A DNA stretch of 64,000 nucleotides from assembly GCF_020567375.1 (NCBI RefSeq), contig NZ_JAJBZM010000002.1, positions 393,036 through 457,035 on the forward strand, read 5' to 3'. Position 1 is the stretch's first letter, and each line of letters starts with the position of its first letter. The translations under genes and the position numbers were made by a program. Below the pieces are notes generated by a model. That model ran no database searches. It saw only the letters and a list, made by a program, of their open reading frames with translations, and was not told the DNA's origin. Positions 25,447 through 34,676 of the stretch are shown piece by piece. The stretch comes from Janibacter melonis. GTDB taxonomy: Bacteria; Actinomycetota; Actinomycetes; Actinomycetales; Dermatophilaceae.

Positions 25447-27210
25447 TCAGCGCACGACGGTCGGCTCCGGGAAGGACTGGCCCGCCGGGGCCTTCGGCAG
25501 CTTCTTGGTCTCGGCGACCTGGGGCGCGCTGACCCGGGCCTCCTCCTCACGGGTGGGGAAGGCCGGCGACTCCGCCGGGCAGGTGCGGTCGCGCAGCGGC
25601 GAGGCGCCGGTGACGAGGTAGGTGTCGACGGCCTTCGTCGCGCAGGCGGACACGCCGTAGGCGGTGTGGCCCCACGAGTCGCTGGAGACGAGGCGGGAGC
25701 GGCCGAGGACCTTGCGGGTCTCGACGGCGCCGGTGTAGGCGGTGGCGGGGTCCCAGTAGTTGCCGACGATGAGGACACCCTTGGGCGTGTACCGGTCGTA
25801 GGGGCCGACGTAGGCGTCCTCGTCCTGGCCGGTGAAGGAGTCGCCGGCGCAGCCGGAGGAGCTCCACAGCCAGACCTTGCCGAAGTGCGGCGCCGTCGTC
25901 TCGGACTGCGTGTCGTACCTCGGATAGTCCGACAGGCGGGTCGTCTCCTGCGAGTCCGTGCAGGTCACCGACAGGAAGGCGTCGAGCGAGCTGTCGTAGG
26001 CGAAGTCGCGGCGGGGCACCCCGGTCGCCTTCGAGACGGCGGCGAGGAAGGCCTTGCGGGTGGCCTTGGTCGGGGCCGGGGTCTTCGCCGTGCCGCCCTG
26101 AGCCTCGGTGGCGAGGTAGTCGAGCTCGGTGAGGAGCGAGTCGACGAACTGCGGGGCGTCGGACGAGTACATCGCGCTGAGCAGGGTCCCGACCATCGTC
26201 GGGTAGTCGATGGAGTACTTCTCGCCCGTGTAGGGGTCCACGACCGGCAGGGGCTTGCGCTCCAGCTGTGCCGCGAGCTCGTCGAAGCGCTTGCGGGTGT
26301 CGCCGACGGCGGCGAAGTCGCACCGGTCCTCGCCGGCCTTCTGGCACTCGGCGAGGATCTGGCGCATCGCCGTCCACGCGCCCTTGCCGGAGCCGAGGCG
26401 GAAGTCGAGCGGTCGGCTCTTGTTCCACGGCATGCCGGACCAGGAGCGCGGGTTGATGGTGCCGTCGATGACGATCGAGCGGAAGTTCGAGGGGAACATG
26501 TTCGCGTAGGTCGTGCCGAGCTGCGTGCCGTACGAGAAGCCGATGTAGCTGAGCTTGCCCTCGCCCAGCGCACGCCGGACCATCTCCATGTCGCGGGCGA
26601 CCTCGGCAGTCGACATCGCGGTGGCGAGCCTGTTGGTGGAGCAGGCGCGGGCGATCTTCTTCATCGAGCGGATGTAGCGCTGCTGCTTCGTGTAGCCGAC
26701 GGGGAAGGCAGCGGCGAGCGGGGCGTACGTCTCGTCCTGCTCCTCGACGGGCAGGCACTGCACGGTGTCGCTGAAGCCGATGCCGCGCGGGTCGACACCG
26801 ACGACGTCGAAGTTCTTGCGGATGGTCGGGCTGGCCCACAGGTCGGCGAAGTAGGCGAGCTCGGTGGCTGAGCCGCCGGGGCCACCGGGGTTGACGAAGA
26901 GCGTGCCGAGGCGCTTGCCGGTCGCCTTGGTGCGCAGGACCGCGACGTCGGTCTTCGGGCCCCTGGGGTTGTCGTAGTCCAGCGGCAGCGCGACCTTCGC
27001 GCACTCGGCGCCGCCGTAGCAGCTGAACCAGCGCAGCCGTGGCGTCGCGGTCTTGTCGAGCTTGGCGTTCTCGGACGGCTTCGCCGCGGTGCTCGCGGCG
27101 GCGGCGCTCGGTGCGCTGCTCGTCGTGGGCGCGGCGCTCGCCGTGGCGAGCGTGCCGGCGAGCATCGAGGCGGCGACCGCCCCGACGACCAGCGTGCGTG
27201 GTGCTCTCAT
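25447..27210 (-). CDS. Secreted alpha/beta-hydrolase peptidase, copy 2
   Basis: 587-residue tandem paralogue of the neighbouring peptidase, same strand, with the full catalytic set: Ser236 in GFSYGT, NPGGPGGSA (107-115), VGNYWDPATAY and SWGHTAYG. The frame continues upstream, but ATG 27210 starts the same MRAPRTLVVGAVAASMLAGT signal peptide as copy 1. Differences cluster in the segment after the Pro-rich linker and around residues 325-420 (cap domain). This suggests diverged substrate choice while the core was kept. Its own terminator lies between the two genes, so they may be separate units. Confidence 0.88.
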   Translation of the reverse strand: MRAPRTLVVGAVAASMLAGTLATASAAPTTSSAPSAAAASTAAKPSENAKLDKTATPRLRWFSCYGGAECAKVALPLDYDNPRGPKTDVAVLRTKATGKRLGTLFVNPGGPGGSATELAYFADLWASPTIRKNFDVVGVDPRGIGFSDTVQCLPVEEQDETYAPLAAAFPVGYTKQQRYIRSMKKIARACSTNRLATAMSTAEVARDMEMVRRALGEGKLSYIGFSYGTQLGTTYANMFPSNFRSIVIDGTINPRSWSGMPWNKSRPLDFRLGSGKGAWTAMRQILAECQKAGEDRCDFAAVGDTRKRFDELAAQLERKPLPVVDPYTGEKYSIDYPTMVGTLLSAMYSSDAPQFVDSLLTELDYLATEAQGGTAKTPAPTKATRKAFLAAVSKATGVPRRDFAYDSSLDAFLSVTCTDSQETTRLSDYPRYDTQSETTAPHFGKVWLWSSSGCAGDSFTGQDEDAYVGPYDRYTPKGVLIVGNYWDPATAYTGAVETRKVLGRSRLVSSDSWGHTAYGVSACATKAVDTYLVTGASPLRDRTCPAESPAFPTREEEARVSAPQVAETKKLPKAPAGQSFPEPTVVR

Positions 27211-27384
27211 GATCTGTCCCCTGCTCTGCCGTGAGCGCCGGCGGCGCCCGGTGCGCGTCAACGTAGTGGCCCCCGCCCCGGTCCGCACGGCGAGCGGTTG
27301 AGCCGCCACCAGGTGGACATCTCAGGGCCGTCTGGGCAGCGCGTGATCGGCGCCCGACCGCCTCCGGCTGGCTAGCCTGCGGCC

Positions 27385-28086
27385 ATGACGGGGGACGAAG
27401 GGGGAGCCCGCCGCGCCCCACGGGAGCGGCGCGTGTCGGAGAGCGACGACGTCTTTCGCACGTCGGGGTCGACGGGGCGTCGGGGCGAGCCCCGCGCCGG
27501 CGCGCGACGGCCCCGGTCGGGCGCGTCGTCGCCTGCGACGCCGCAGGGGTCGTCCCCGTCGCGATGGACCGACCCGGCGCCGACGAGCGGGGTGTGGGAC
27601 CCGCGCGGAGCGACCCCCGAGCAGCGGCGTGAGGTGTACGAAGACACGCTTCGGCGGAGCAGGGGATGGTCATGGGGTGCTCTCGTCCTGGCGGCCGTCT
27701 TCTTGCTGGGCTCGGTGTGGTCCGCATCCGACGGAGACGTGCAGCTCTTCCCCACCCTCGCGCAGGGCCTCCTGTGGGCGAACCTCGCCGTCGCCGGTGC
27801 GGTGCGTGCCCGCCGTATCGGCGACATCCTCGGGTCGGACCCGGAGGAGCCCGTCGAGCAGGTGATGGCACGGGCGAAGGAGGTCAACGCGCACGACGTC
27901 TTCCCGGCGCTCGCCATCTTCGACGCGACGTGCGCGGTGCTCGTGCTGCTCCTCGCCCCGGCTGTCTGGCCGCTGGCCGCTGCTGCCTCCGCGACCGCCG
28001 TGCTCTTCGCCGTCGCCTGGTGGCGGGCCCGTCGACGCGGTGACCACGACTCGGCCGTGGTCGACCCCCCTTCGGCCCGTCGATAG
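27385..28086 (+). CDS. Hypothetical membrane protein
   Basis: 233 residues. The first ~95 are a charged Arg/Ser/Pro/Gly-rich tail, likely disordered. Then come four hydrophobic helices in two pairs (about 98-113, 125-142, 170-185, 190-212) and a short polar end. No family recognised. ATG 27385 lies 6 nt after TAGCCT (27373-27378), the leaderless pattern. The codons for Glu-Gly-Gly near the start again use GAA GGG GGA. It is upstream of purS with 42 bp between; co-transcription is possible but purS has its own ribosome site. Confidence 0.65.
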   Translation: MTGDEGGARRAPRERRVSESDDVFRTSGSTGRRGEPRAGARRPRSGASSPATPQGSSPSRWTDPAPTSGVWDPRGATPEQRREVYEDTLRRSRGWSWGALVLAAVFLLGSVWSASDGDVQLFPTLAQGLLWANLAVAGAVRARRIGDILGSDPEEPVEQVMARAKEVNAHDVFPALAIFDATCAVLVLLLAPAVWPLAAAASATAVLFAVAWWRARRRGDHDSAVVDPPSARR

Positions 28087-28128
28087 ACTCGCTCGAAGGC
28101 CCCCCGAACCCTCTCCACAGGAGCCCCA

Positions 28129-28422
28129 GTGGGACGCATCGTCGTCGACGTCATGCTCAAGCCAGAGATCCTCGACCCCCAGGGCCAAGCGGTCCGCGGC
28201 GCGCTCCCGCGCCTGGGGCTCACGGACTTCACCGACGTGCGGCAGGGCAAGCGCTTCGTGCTGTCCGTCGACGGCGAGGTCACGCCCGAGCACCTCGCCC
28301 GCGCCCGTGAGGCCGCCGAGACCCTGCTCTCCAACCCCGTCATCGAGGACGTCGTCGACGTCCACGAGCTCGTCCACGACGAGCCCGAGCAGGCCCCGCT
28401 CACCGGCGAGGGCGCCCGGTGA
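28129..28422 (+). CDS. purS: FGAM synthase subunit PurS
   Basis: 97-residue small subunit of phosphoribosylformylglycinamidine synthase, which bridges PurQ and PurL for ammonia transfer. Seen: [19 protein letters not shown] at the start and a typical [14 protein letters not shown] core. It is slightly longer than the ~80 residue norm because of an acidic tail. GTG 28129 follows CAGGAG. Its stop overlaps the purQ start by 4 bp (GTGA). Confidence 0.95.
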   Translation: MGRIVVDVMLKPEILDPQGQAVRGALPRLGLTDFTDVRQGKRFVLSVDGEVTPEHLARAREAAETLLSNPVIEDVVDVHELVHDEPEQAPLTGEGAR

Positions 28423-29090
28423 AGATCGGCGTCGTCACCTTCCCCGGCTCGCTCGACGACCACGACGCCCGGCGCGCGGTCGACCTGTGCGGCGGCGAGG
28501 CCGTCGCCCTCTGGCACCGTGACGCCGACCTGCGCGGCGTCGACGCCGTCGTCATCCCCGGCGGCTTCTCCTACGGCGACTACCTGCGCGCCGGTGCCAT
28601 CTCCCGCTTCGCGCCCGTCATGACCGAGGTCGTGCGCGGCGCCGAGGCGGGCATGCCGGTGCTCGGCATCTGCAACGGCTTCCAGATCCTGTGCGAGTCG
28701 CACCTCCTGCCCGGCGCGATGATCCAGAACGACCACCGCACCTTCGTGTGCCGCGACCAGCGCCTGCGCGTCGAGTCGACGAGCACCGCGTGGACCGGCG
28801 ACTTCGAGGACGGCGAGGAGATCACCATCGTCCTGAAGAACCAGGACGGCCAGTTCGTCGCCGACGCCGACACCCTCGACCGGCTCGAGGGCGAGGGCCG
28901 CGTCGTCTTCCGCTACCTCGGCGCCAACCCCAACGGCAGCTACCGCGACATCGCCGGCATCTCCAACGCGCGCGGCAACGTCGTCGGCCTCATGCCCCAC
29001 CCCGAGCACTGCGTCGAGGAGGGCTACGGCCCGAGCCTGGACGGCCGGCGCTTCTTCACCTCCGTCCTGCAGGAGATGGTCTCCGCGTGA
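28419..29090 (+). CDS. purQ: FGAM synthase subunit PurQ (glutaminase)
   Basis: 223-residue class I glutamine amidotransferase that releases ammonia from glutamine for PurL. Seen: [17 protein letters not shown], nucleophile Cys85 in [11 protein letters not shown], and the His/Glu pair in [17 protein letters not shown] start overlaps the purS stop and its own stop overlaps the purL start (both GTGA), so purSQL are translated in a coupled chain. Confidence 0.97.
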   Translation: MKIGVVTFPGSLDDHDARRAVDLCGGEAVALWHRDADLRGVDAVVIPGGFSYGDYLRAGAISRFAPVMTEVVRGAEAGMPVLGICNGFQILCESHLLPGAMIQNDHRTFVCRDQRLRVESTSTAWTGDFEDGEEITIVLKNQDGQFVADADTLDRLEGEGRVVFRYLGANPNGSYRDIAGISNARGNVVGLMPHPEHCVEEGYGPSLDGRRFFTSVLQEMVSA

Positions 29091-31363
29091 GCACGCTCGA
29101 CACCGTCGCCCACGCCGGGCAGACCCCCGACCTCGACCAGCCCTGGGCCGACCTCGGTCTCAAGGAGGACGAGTACGCCCGGATCCGCGAGATCCTCGGC
29201 CGCCGCCCGACGATCGCCGAGCTCGCGATGTACTCGGTCATGTGGTCTGAGCACTGCTCGTACAAGTCGAGCAAGGTCCACCTGCGCCGCTTCGGCGACC
29301 TGCCGCAGACGACGCCGCTCGGCGACACCCTCGCCGGCATCGGCGAGAACGCCGGCGTCATCGACGTCGGCCAGGGCTGGGCGGTGACCTTCAAGGTCGA
29401 GTCGCACAACCACCCGAGCTACGTCGAGCCCTACCAGGGCGCCGCGACCGGCGTCGGCGGCATCGTCCGCGACATCATGGCGATGGGCGCCCGCCCGGTC
29501 GCCGTCATGGACCCGCTGCGCTTCGGCGCCATCGACCACCCCGACACCGCCCGGGTCCTGCCCGGCGTCGTCAAGGGCATCGGCGGCTACGGCAACTCCC
29601 TCGGCCTGCCCAACGTCGGCGGCGAGATCGTCTTCGACGAGTGCTACCAGGGCAACCCGCTCGTCAACGCCCTGTGCGTCGGCACGCTGCGCCACGAGGA
29701 CCTCCACCTCGCCAAGGCCTCCGGCGCCGGCAACAAGGTCGTCCTCTTCGGGGCGAAGACCGGCGGCGACGGCATCGGCGGCGTCTCGGTCCTCGCGTCG
29801 GAGACCTTCGACGAAGGGGGACCGACGAAGCGCCCCGCCGTCCAGGTCGGCGACCCCTTCGCCGAGAAGGTCCTCATCGAGTGCTGCCTCGAGCTCTACC
29901 GGGCCGGTGTCGTCGAGGGCATCCAGGACCTCGGCGGGGCGGGCCTGTCCTGCGCGACCTCCGAGCTCGCCTCGGCGGGCGACGGCGGGATGAGTGTCGA
30001 GCTCGACCGGGTCCCCCTTCGCGACTCCACGCTGCGGGCCGAGGAGATCCTCATGTCCGAGAGCCAGGAGCGGATGATGGCCGTCGTCGCGCCCGACCAG
30101 GTCGACGCCTTCATGGCGATCACCGACCGGTGGGACGTCGAGGCCACGGTCCTCGGCGAGGTCACCGGCACCGGCCGGCTCGTCATCACGTGGCACGGCG
30201 AGACGATCGTCGACGTGCCGCCGCGCTCCGTCGCCCACGACGGCCCCGTCTACGACCGTCCGATGGCCCGGCCGCAGTGGCTCGACGCCGTCCAGGCCGA
30301 CTCGAGCGCCTCGCTGCCGCGCCCCGGCACCGACGAGCTGGGCCAGGTCGTCCTCGACCTGCTCGCCTCGCCGAACCTGTGCGACAAGTCGTGGGTCACC
30401 GACCAGTACGACCGCTACGTCCTCGGCAACACCCGCCAGGCGATGCCCGCTGACGCCGGTCTCGTGCGCATCGACGAGCGCACCGGTCTCGGCATCGCCG
30501 TCTCGACGGACTGCAACGGCCGCTTCGGCCGGCTGGACCCGTACGCCGGCGCGCAGCTCGCGCTCTCGGAGAGCTATCGCAACGTCGCGACGACCGGCGC
30601 GCTGCCGCTGGCCGTCACCGACTGCCTCAACTTCGGCTCGCCGGAGGACCCCGAGGTCATGTGGCAGTTCGAGCGCGCGGTCGCCGGCCTCTTCGACGCC
30701 TGCCTCGAGCTCGGCATCCCCGTGACCGGCGGCAACGTCTCCTTCTACAACCAGACCGGCGACGTCGCGATCCACCCGACGCCCGTCGTCGGCGTCCTCG
30801 GCGTCATCGAGGACGTGGCGAAGGGGGTCGGCGCCGGCTTCGCGCACGACGGCCAGGTCGTCCTCGCCCTCGGTCGCACCCGCGACGAGCTCGACGGCGG
30901 CGAGTGGGCGCACGCCCTGCACGGCCACCTCGGCGGCGTGCCGCCGCAGGTCGACCTCGCTGCGGAGAAGGCGCTCGCCGACTTCTTCGTCGCCGCGGTG
31001 CGCGCCGGTGTGCTCACGAGCTCGCACGACGTCTCCGACGGCGGTCTGGCGATCACCCTGGCCGAGTCCGCGCTGCGGCACGGCGTCGGCGCGAGCCTCG
31101 ACCTCACCCCCGTGTGCGAGCGCGACGGGGTCGACCTGACGACCGCCCTGCTCTCCGAGTCGGTCGCCCGCGCGGTCGTCACCGTCGCCGACGAGCAGTC
31201 GCTCGCGACCGTGGTCAACCTCGCGGCGGAGCACGGGGTGCCCGTCGCGCGGGTCGGCACGACCGGCGGGTCGACCCTCAAGGTCAAGGGAGCCCTCGAG
31301 CTCGAGGTCGACGCGATGCGCCTGGCGCACACGGCGACGATGCGCTCGTACTTCGCGTCCTGA
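29087..31363 (+). CDS. purL: FGAM synthase subunit PurL
   Basis: 758-residue synthetase subunit (small-type PurL) converting FGAR to FGAM with ATP and PurQ-derived ammonia. Seen: [77 protein letters not shown] and [10 protein letters not shown]. The GTG at 29087 overlapping the purQ stop is the true start; an open frame extends further up but is not coding. Codons 29813-29821 read GAA GGG GGA, unlike the usual GAG/GGC choice, and coincide with the recurrent CGAAGGGGGACC motif. Confidence 0.97.
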   Translation: MSTLDTVAHAGQTPDLDQPWADLGLKEDEYARIREILGRRPTIAELAMYSVMWSEHCSYKSSKVHLRRFGDLPQTTPLGDTLAGIGENAGVIDVGQGWAVTFKVESHNHPSYVEPYQGAATGVGGIVRDIMAMGARPVAVMDPLRFGAIDHPDTARVLPGVVKGIGGYGNSLGLPNVGGEIVFDECYQGNPLVNALCVGTLRHEDLHLAKASGAGNKVVLFGAKTGGDGIGGVSVLASETFDEGGPTKRPAVQVGDPFAEKVLIECCLELYRAGVVEGIQDLGGAGLSCATSELASAGDGGMSVELDRVPLRDSTLRAEEILMSESQERMMAVVAPDQVDAFMAITDRWDVEATVLGEVTGTGRLVITWHGETIVDVPPRSVAHDGPVYDRPMARPQWLDAVQADSSASLPRPGTDELGQVVLDLLASPNLCDKSWVTDQYDRYVLGNTRQAMPADAGLVRIDERTGLGIAVSTDCNGRFGRLDPYAGAQLALSESYRNVATTGALPLAVTDCLNFGSPEDPEVMWQFERAVAGLFDACLELGIPVTGGNVSFYNQTGDVAIHPTPVVGVLGVIEDVAKGVGAGFAHDGQVVLALGRTRDELDGGEWAHALHGHLGGVPPQVDLAAEKALADFFVAAVRAGVLTSSHDVSDGGLAITLAESALRHGVGASLDLTPVCERDGVDLTTALLSESVARAVVTVADEQSLATVVNLAAEHGVPVARVGTTGGSTLKVKGALELEVDAMRLAHTATMRSYFAS

Positions 31364-31376
31364 CACCCGCACGACC

Positions 31377-31404
31377 GGCCGTCTGACCCGCGGGTCAGAC
31401 GGCC
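31377..31404. terminator. Terminator between purL and MFS gene
   Basis: Perfect 14-bp stem with no loop (31377-31390 with 31391-31404), extended beyond a 1-nt bulge to about 31369-31412. It overlaps the final codons of the convergent MFS gene (stop at 31395). Confidence 0.82.
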
Positions 31405-32636
31405 GTCGTGCGTCCGGGGGTGCGCGACGACGCGAGCCGCTCCGCCACGACGACGACGAGCAGGGCGAGCGCGGCCATGCCCGCGCCGACCCAGATCGGC
31501 GAGGTGTAGCCCAGGCCCGCCGCGATGGTCGTGCCGCCGATCCACGCGCCGATCGCGTTGCCGACGTTGAAGGCCGCGATGTTCGCCCCCGAGGCGAGCG
31601 TGCGCGCCTGCCCGGCGTGGCTCATGACTCGCATCTGCAGCGGCGGCACTGTGGCGAAGCCGAAGCCGCCCATGAGCACGAGCGCGACGACCGTGAGCAC
31701 CTGCGACGACGCGGTGAGCGCGAAGCCGGTCATGACGACGGCGAGCATCCCGAGGGTGACGACGAGGGTGCGCGGCACCGAGACCTGCGCGGCGCGCCCG
31801 CCGAGCGCGTTGCCGGCGAGCAGCCCGACGCCGAAGAGCACGAGCAGCCACGGCACGGTCGTCGCGGCGAAGCCGGACACACCGGTGAGCGTGTACGCGA
31901 TGTAGGTGAAGGCGCCGAACATCCCGCCGAAGCCGAGCACGGTGACGAGCAGGGAGAGCCAGACCTGAGAGGACCCGAAGGCGGTGAGCTCTCGGCGAAG
32001 GGAGGTCGTCCCCTCCTCCTCGCCGGCCCCCTTCGGCACGAGGAGCGCGATCGACGCGAGGGCGACGACGCCGATGACGGTGATCGCCCAGAAGGTCGAG
32101 CGCCAGCCGAGCTGCTGGCCGAGCAGGGTGCCGAAGGGGACGCCGAGGACGTTCGCCGCGGTGAGACCGGTGAACATCACGGCGATCGCGCCGGCCTGGC
32201 GCTGCGGCGGCACGAGGGAGGCGGCGACGACCGAGCCGATGCCGAAGAAGGCGCCGTGGCACAGCGCCGCGAGGACGCGACCGGCCAGCATGACGGCGTA
32301 CGTGTCGGCGAGCGCCGACAGGGCGTTGCCCGCGACGAAGAGGACCATGAGGGCGAGGAGCACCTGGCGGCGCGGCAGCCGGGTCACCGCGGCGGTGAGC
32401 CCGAGCGCCCCGACGGCCACGGCTAGTGCGTAGCCGGAGATGAGCCAGCCGGCGGTGGCCTCGTCGACGGCGAAGTCCGCGGCCACCTGCGGCAGCAGGC
32501 CCGCGATGACGAACTCCGTGAGGCCGATGCCGAAACCGCCGACCGCGAGGGCGACGAGCCCCGCGGGGATGCGTCGGGCCGGCGCCCCGTCTCCGGTTTC
32601 AGGAGCAGGTAGTGAGCGTGTGCAAGTAGTTTCCAC
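31395..32636 (-). CDS. MFS transporter (DHA1/AraJ-like)
   Basis: 413-residue 12-helix major facilitator resembling AraJ/PbuE-type drug or nucleoside exporters. Seen: GGFGIGLTEFVIAGLLPQVAADF (a typical first helix for this group), TRLPRRQVLLALM in loop 2-3, and GRVLAALCHGAFFGIG. GTG 32636 is the only start codon available before helix 1. It lies 7 nt after TACCTT with -35 TTGCAG 17 bp further up, a good leaderless promoter. A MarR gene is divergent and shares the operator region. Possibly a purine or drug efflux pump; that is inference only. Confidence 0.87.
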   Translation of the reverse strand: METTCTRSLPAPETGDGAPARRIPAGLVALAVGGFGIGLTEFVIAGLLPQVAADFAVDEATAGWLISGYALAVAVGALGLTAAVTRLPRRQVLLALMVLFVAGNALSALADTYAVMLAGRVLAALCHGAFFGIGSVVAASLVPPQRQAGAIAVMFTGLTAANVLGVPFGTLLGQQLGWRSTFWAITVIGVVALASIALLVPKGAGEEEGTTSLRRELTAFGSSQVWLSLLVTVLGFGGMFGAFTYIAYTLTGVSGFAATTVPWLLVLFGVGLLAGNALGGRAAQVSVPRTLVVTLGMLAVVMTGFALTASSQVLTVVALVLMGGFGFATVPPLQMRVMSHAGQARTLASGANIAAFNVGNAIGAWIGGTTIAAGLGYTSPIWVGAGMAALALLVVVVAERLASSRTPGRTTAV

Positions 32637-32672
32637 GCGGTTGAAGGTAGTTGCACACGCGGACTACTGCAA
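32616..32672. promoter_or_regulatory. MarR/MFS intergenic promoter and operator
   Basis: Inverted 10-mers GCGTGTGCAA (32616-32625) and TTGCACACGC (32651-32660) flank the MFS start. On the minus strand, -35 TTGCAG (32672-32667) and -10 TACCTT (32649-32644) lie 17 bp apart and overlap the second arm. A repressor bound here would block the MFS promoter. The divergent marR has TAAACT at 32681-32686, 7 nt before its ATG. Confidence 0.7.
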
Positions 32673-32693
32673 GTCGTTGATAAACTCGGCGCC

Positions 32694-33158
32694 ATGGGTA
32701 TCGCTGATGACGCCGTGGAGATCCGGGCCCGGGGGTGGCGCACGCTCGCCGCGCTCCACGGGCTCGTCGAGACCGCCATGGAGCGCGAGCTGCAGCGCGA
32801 GCACGGCATCTCCGTCGTCGAGCTCACCGTCCTCGACGCGCTGGACCGCCAGGACGGGTGGCACATGAGGATGCAGCAGCTCGCCCGGGCCGCCGCCCTG
32901 TCGAGCAGCGCGACCACCCGGCTCGTGACCCGGCTCGAGGACCGCGGTCTGCTGACCCGCGTCCTGTGCGCCGACGACCGCCGCGGCATCTACACCGAGC
33001 TCACCCCGGCGGGCCGCGACGCGTTGCGCGAGGCCCTGCCCACCCACGACCGGGTCCTGTCCGAGACGCTGGCCACGGCGTCGGGGCGTCCCGAGCTCGC
33101 CCCGCTCGTCGAGGCCCTCCACGCCCTGCCGGCCGCCCCGGAGCCCGCCGATGCCTGA
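32694..33158 (+). CDS. MarR-family transcriptional regulator
   Basis: 154-residue winged-helix MarR protein. Seen: central HTH with MRMQQLARAAALSSSATTRLVTRLEDRGLLTR and the wing DDRRGIYTELTPAGRDAL, flanked by dimerisation helices. ATG 32694 lies 7 nt after TAAACT. It probably represses itself and the divergent MFS exporter through the inverted repeat between them. Its end overlaps the HAD gene by 8 bp, so the two may be co-transcribed. Confidence 0.9.
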   Translation: MGIADDAVEIRARGWRTLAALHGLVETAMERELQREHGISVVELTVLDALDRQDGWHMRMQQLARAAALSSSATTRLVTRLEDRGLLTRVLCADDRRGIYTELTPAGRDALREALPTHDRVLSETLATASGRPELAPLVEALHALPAAPEPADA

Positions 33159-33855
33159 GTCCGCGATGCCTGAGCACCCGATGTCTGAGCCTCATGGGCC
33201 CGCGGGTCTGGTGATCTTCGACTGCGACGGTGTGCTCGTCGACTCCGAGCGCCTCAACGTGCGCACCTGGCGCCGGATGACGACCGACCTCGGTCTCGAC
33301 CTCACCGACGAGGACGTCGTGCACACCTTCGTCGGCAAGGCCTACGCCGACAACAGGGTGCGCCTCACCGAGCTCGTCGGGCGTGATCTCGACCCCGCCT
33401 GGGAGCGTCGTTTCCGGGCGGAGTTCCGCGCGAGCCACGCCGAGCTCGAGATCATCCCCGGGGCCCGGCACGCGCTCGAGGCCTGCGTCGCGGGCGGTCT
33501 CGAGGTGTGCGTCGCGTCGGGGTCGATGCGCCAGGCGCTCGAGTACAAGCTCGAGGCGACCGGGCTCGCCGGGCTGCTGCCGCCGTCGGCCCGCTTCAGC
33601 AGCGAGGAGGTCGAGCGCGGCAAGCCCGAGCCCGACGTCTTCCTCCTCGCCGCCCGCACGACGGGTCACGACCCCTCCCGGTGCGTCGTCGTCGAGGACA
33701 GCCTCGCCGGCGTCGCCGCCGGTCGGGCGGCCGGGATGCGGGTCGTCGGCTACGAGTCCGACATGACCCCGCACGCGTGGTTCGCCGACGCCGACGCCGT
33801 CGTCACCGACATGGCTCAGGTCCCCGCGGTGGCCGCCGACCTGCTCGCCGGCTGA
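33151..33855 (+). CDS. HAD-superfamily hydrolase (phosphatase/mutase-like)
   Basis: 234-residue haloacid-dehalogenase-like enzyme of the beta-phosphoglucomutase/phosphatase group. Seen: motif I FDCDGVLVDSE (nucleophile Asp24, acid Asp26), motif II in VASGSM, Lys in GKPEPDVF, motif IV VVVEDSLAGV. A phosphorylated metabolite is the likely substrate. The N-terminus is odd: three in-frame ATGs at 33151, 33166 and 33181 arise from a 15-nt tandem repeat (MPESA, MPEHP, MSEPH), so the start is uncertain and 33181 is also possible. The end overlaps the convergent ABC ATPase gene by 40 bp. Confidence 0.87.
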   Translation: MPESAMPEHPMSEPHGPAGLVIFDCDGVLVDSERLNVRTWRRMTTDLGLDLTDEDVVHTFVGKAYADNRVRLTELVGRDLDPAWERRFRAEFRASHAELEIIPGARHALEACVAGGLEVCVASGSMRQALEYKLEATGLAGLLPPSARFSSEEVERGKPEPDVFLLAARTTGHDPSRCVVVEDSLAGVAAGRAAGMRVVGYESDMTPHAWFADADAVVTDMAQVPAVAADLLAG

Positions 33856-34676
33856 CCCCCTTCGCCCCGGGCCGCGTGATGACGGCCGATGGGGATCATG
33901 AGGGGCTTGCCCGAGACGGGGTCGACGATGACCGAGCTCTCGATGCCGAAGACGGCCTCGACGAGCTCGGGGGTGAGGATCTCGCCGGGCTCGCCGCACG
34001 CGTGCAGCCCGCCCTCGCGCAGCGCGACGAGGTGGTCGGCGTAGCGGGCGGCGAGGTTGAGGTCGTGCAGGACCATGACGACCGTCGTGCCGCGGCTGCG
34101 GTTGAGGTCGGTGAGCAGGTCGAGGACCTCGACCTGATGGCTGACGTCGAGGAAGGTCGTCGGCTCGTCGAGGAGCAGCACGCCGGTCTCCTGCGCGAGG
34201 GCCATGGCGATCCACACCCGCTGGCGCTGCCCGCCCGACAGCTCGTCGACGGCCCGGTCGACGAGCTCGACGGTGCCGGTCGCCTCGAGGGCGTGGCCGA
34301 CGGCCCGCTCGTCCTCGGCGCTCCAGCGGGCCAGGGCGCGCTGGTGCGGGTGGCGACCGCGCGAGACGAGGTCGCCGACGGTGATGCCCTCGGGGGCGAT
34401 GGGCGACTGCGGCAGCAGGCCCAGATCGCGGGCGAGCTGCTTGGCCGGGGTGCGGTGCACCTCGCGGCCGTCCAGCAGCACGTGCCCCGCGCGGGGCCCG
34501 AGGAGGCGCGACATCGAGCGCAGCAGCGTGGACTTGCCGCAGGCGTTCGGCCCGACGATCGCCGTCATCGCCCCGGTGGGCACGGCGAGGTCCAGCCCGG
34601 TGATGACGGCGGGCGCACCCGGGTAGCCGACGGTGAGGTCCTCGACGACCAGGCGGGGCTGAGGTACAGGGCTCAT
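33816..34676 (-). CDS. Iron-siderophore ABC transporter ATPase
   Basis: 286-residue FecE/FepC-type ATPase powering ferric-siderophore uptake. Seen: Walker A GPNACGKST (42-50), Q-loop LLPQSPIAP, signature LSGGQRQR, Walker B VLLLDEPT, and the H-loop VLHDLNLAARYADH. The ATG overlaps the stop of the upstream permease (ATGA). It is last in the SBP-permease-permease-ATPase operon under the IdeR box at 37878. The C-terminal ~20 residues are a low-complexity tail. Confidence 0.93.
   Translation of the reverse strand: MSPVPQPRLVVEDLTVGYPGAPAVITGLDLAVPTGAMTAIVGPNACGKSTLLRSMSRLLGPRAGHVLLDGREVHRTPAKQLARDLGLLPQSPIAPEGITVGDLVSRGRHPHQRALARWSAEDERAVGHALEATGTVELVDRAVDELSGGQRQRVWIAMALAQETGVLLLDEPTTFLDVSHQVEVLDLLTDLNRSRGTTVVMVLHDLNLAARYADHLVALREGGLHACGEPGEILTPELVEAVFGIESSVIVDPVSGKPLMIPIGRHHAARGEGGQPASRSAATAGT

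Noticed and set aside
28691-29086. Upstream extension of the purL frame through purQ
   Set aside because: The extension is Arg/Pro-rich and overlaps all of purQ. The family N-terminus begins at the GTG overlapping the purQ stop.
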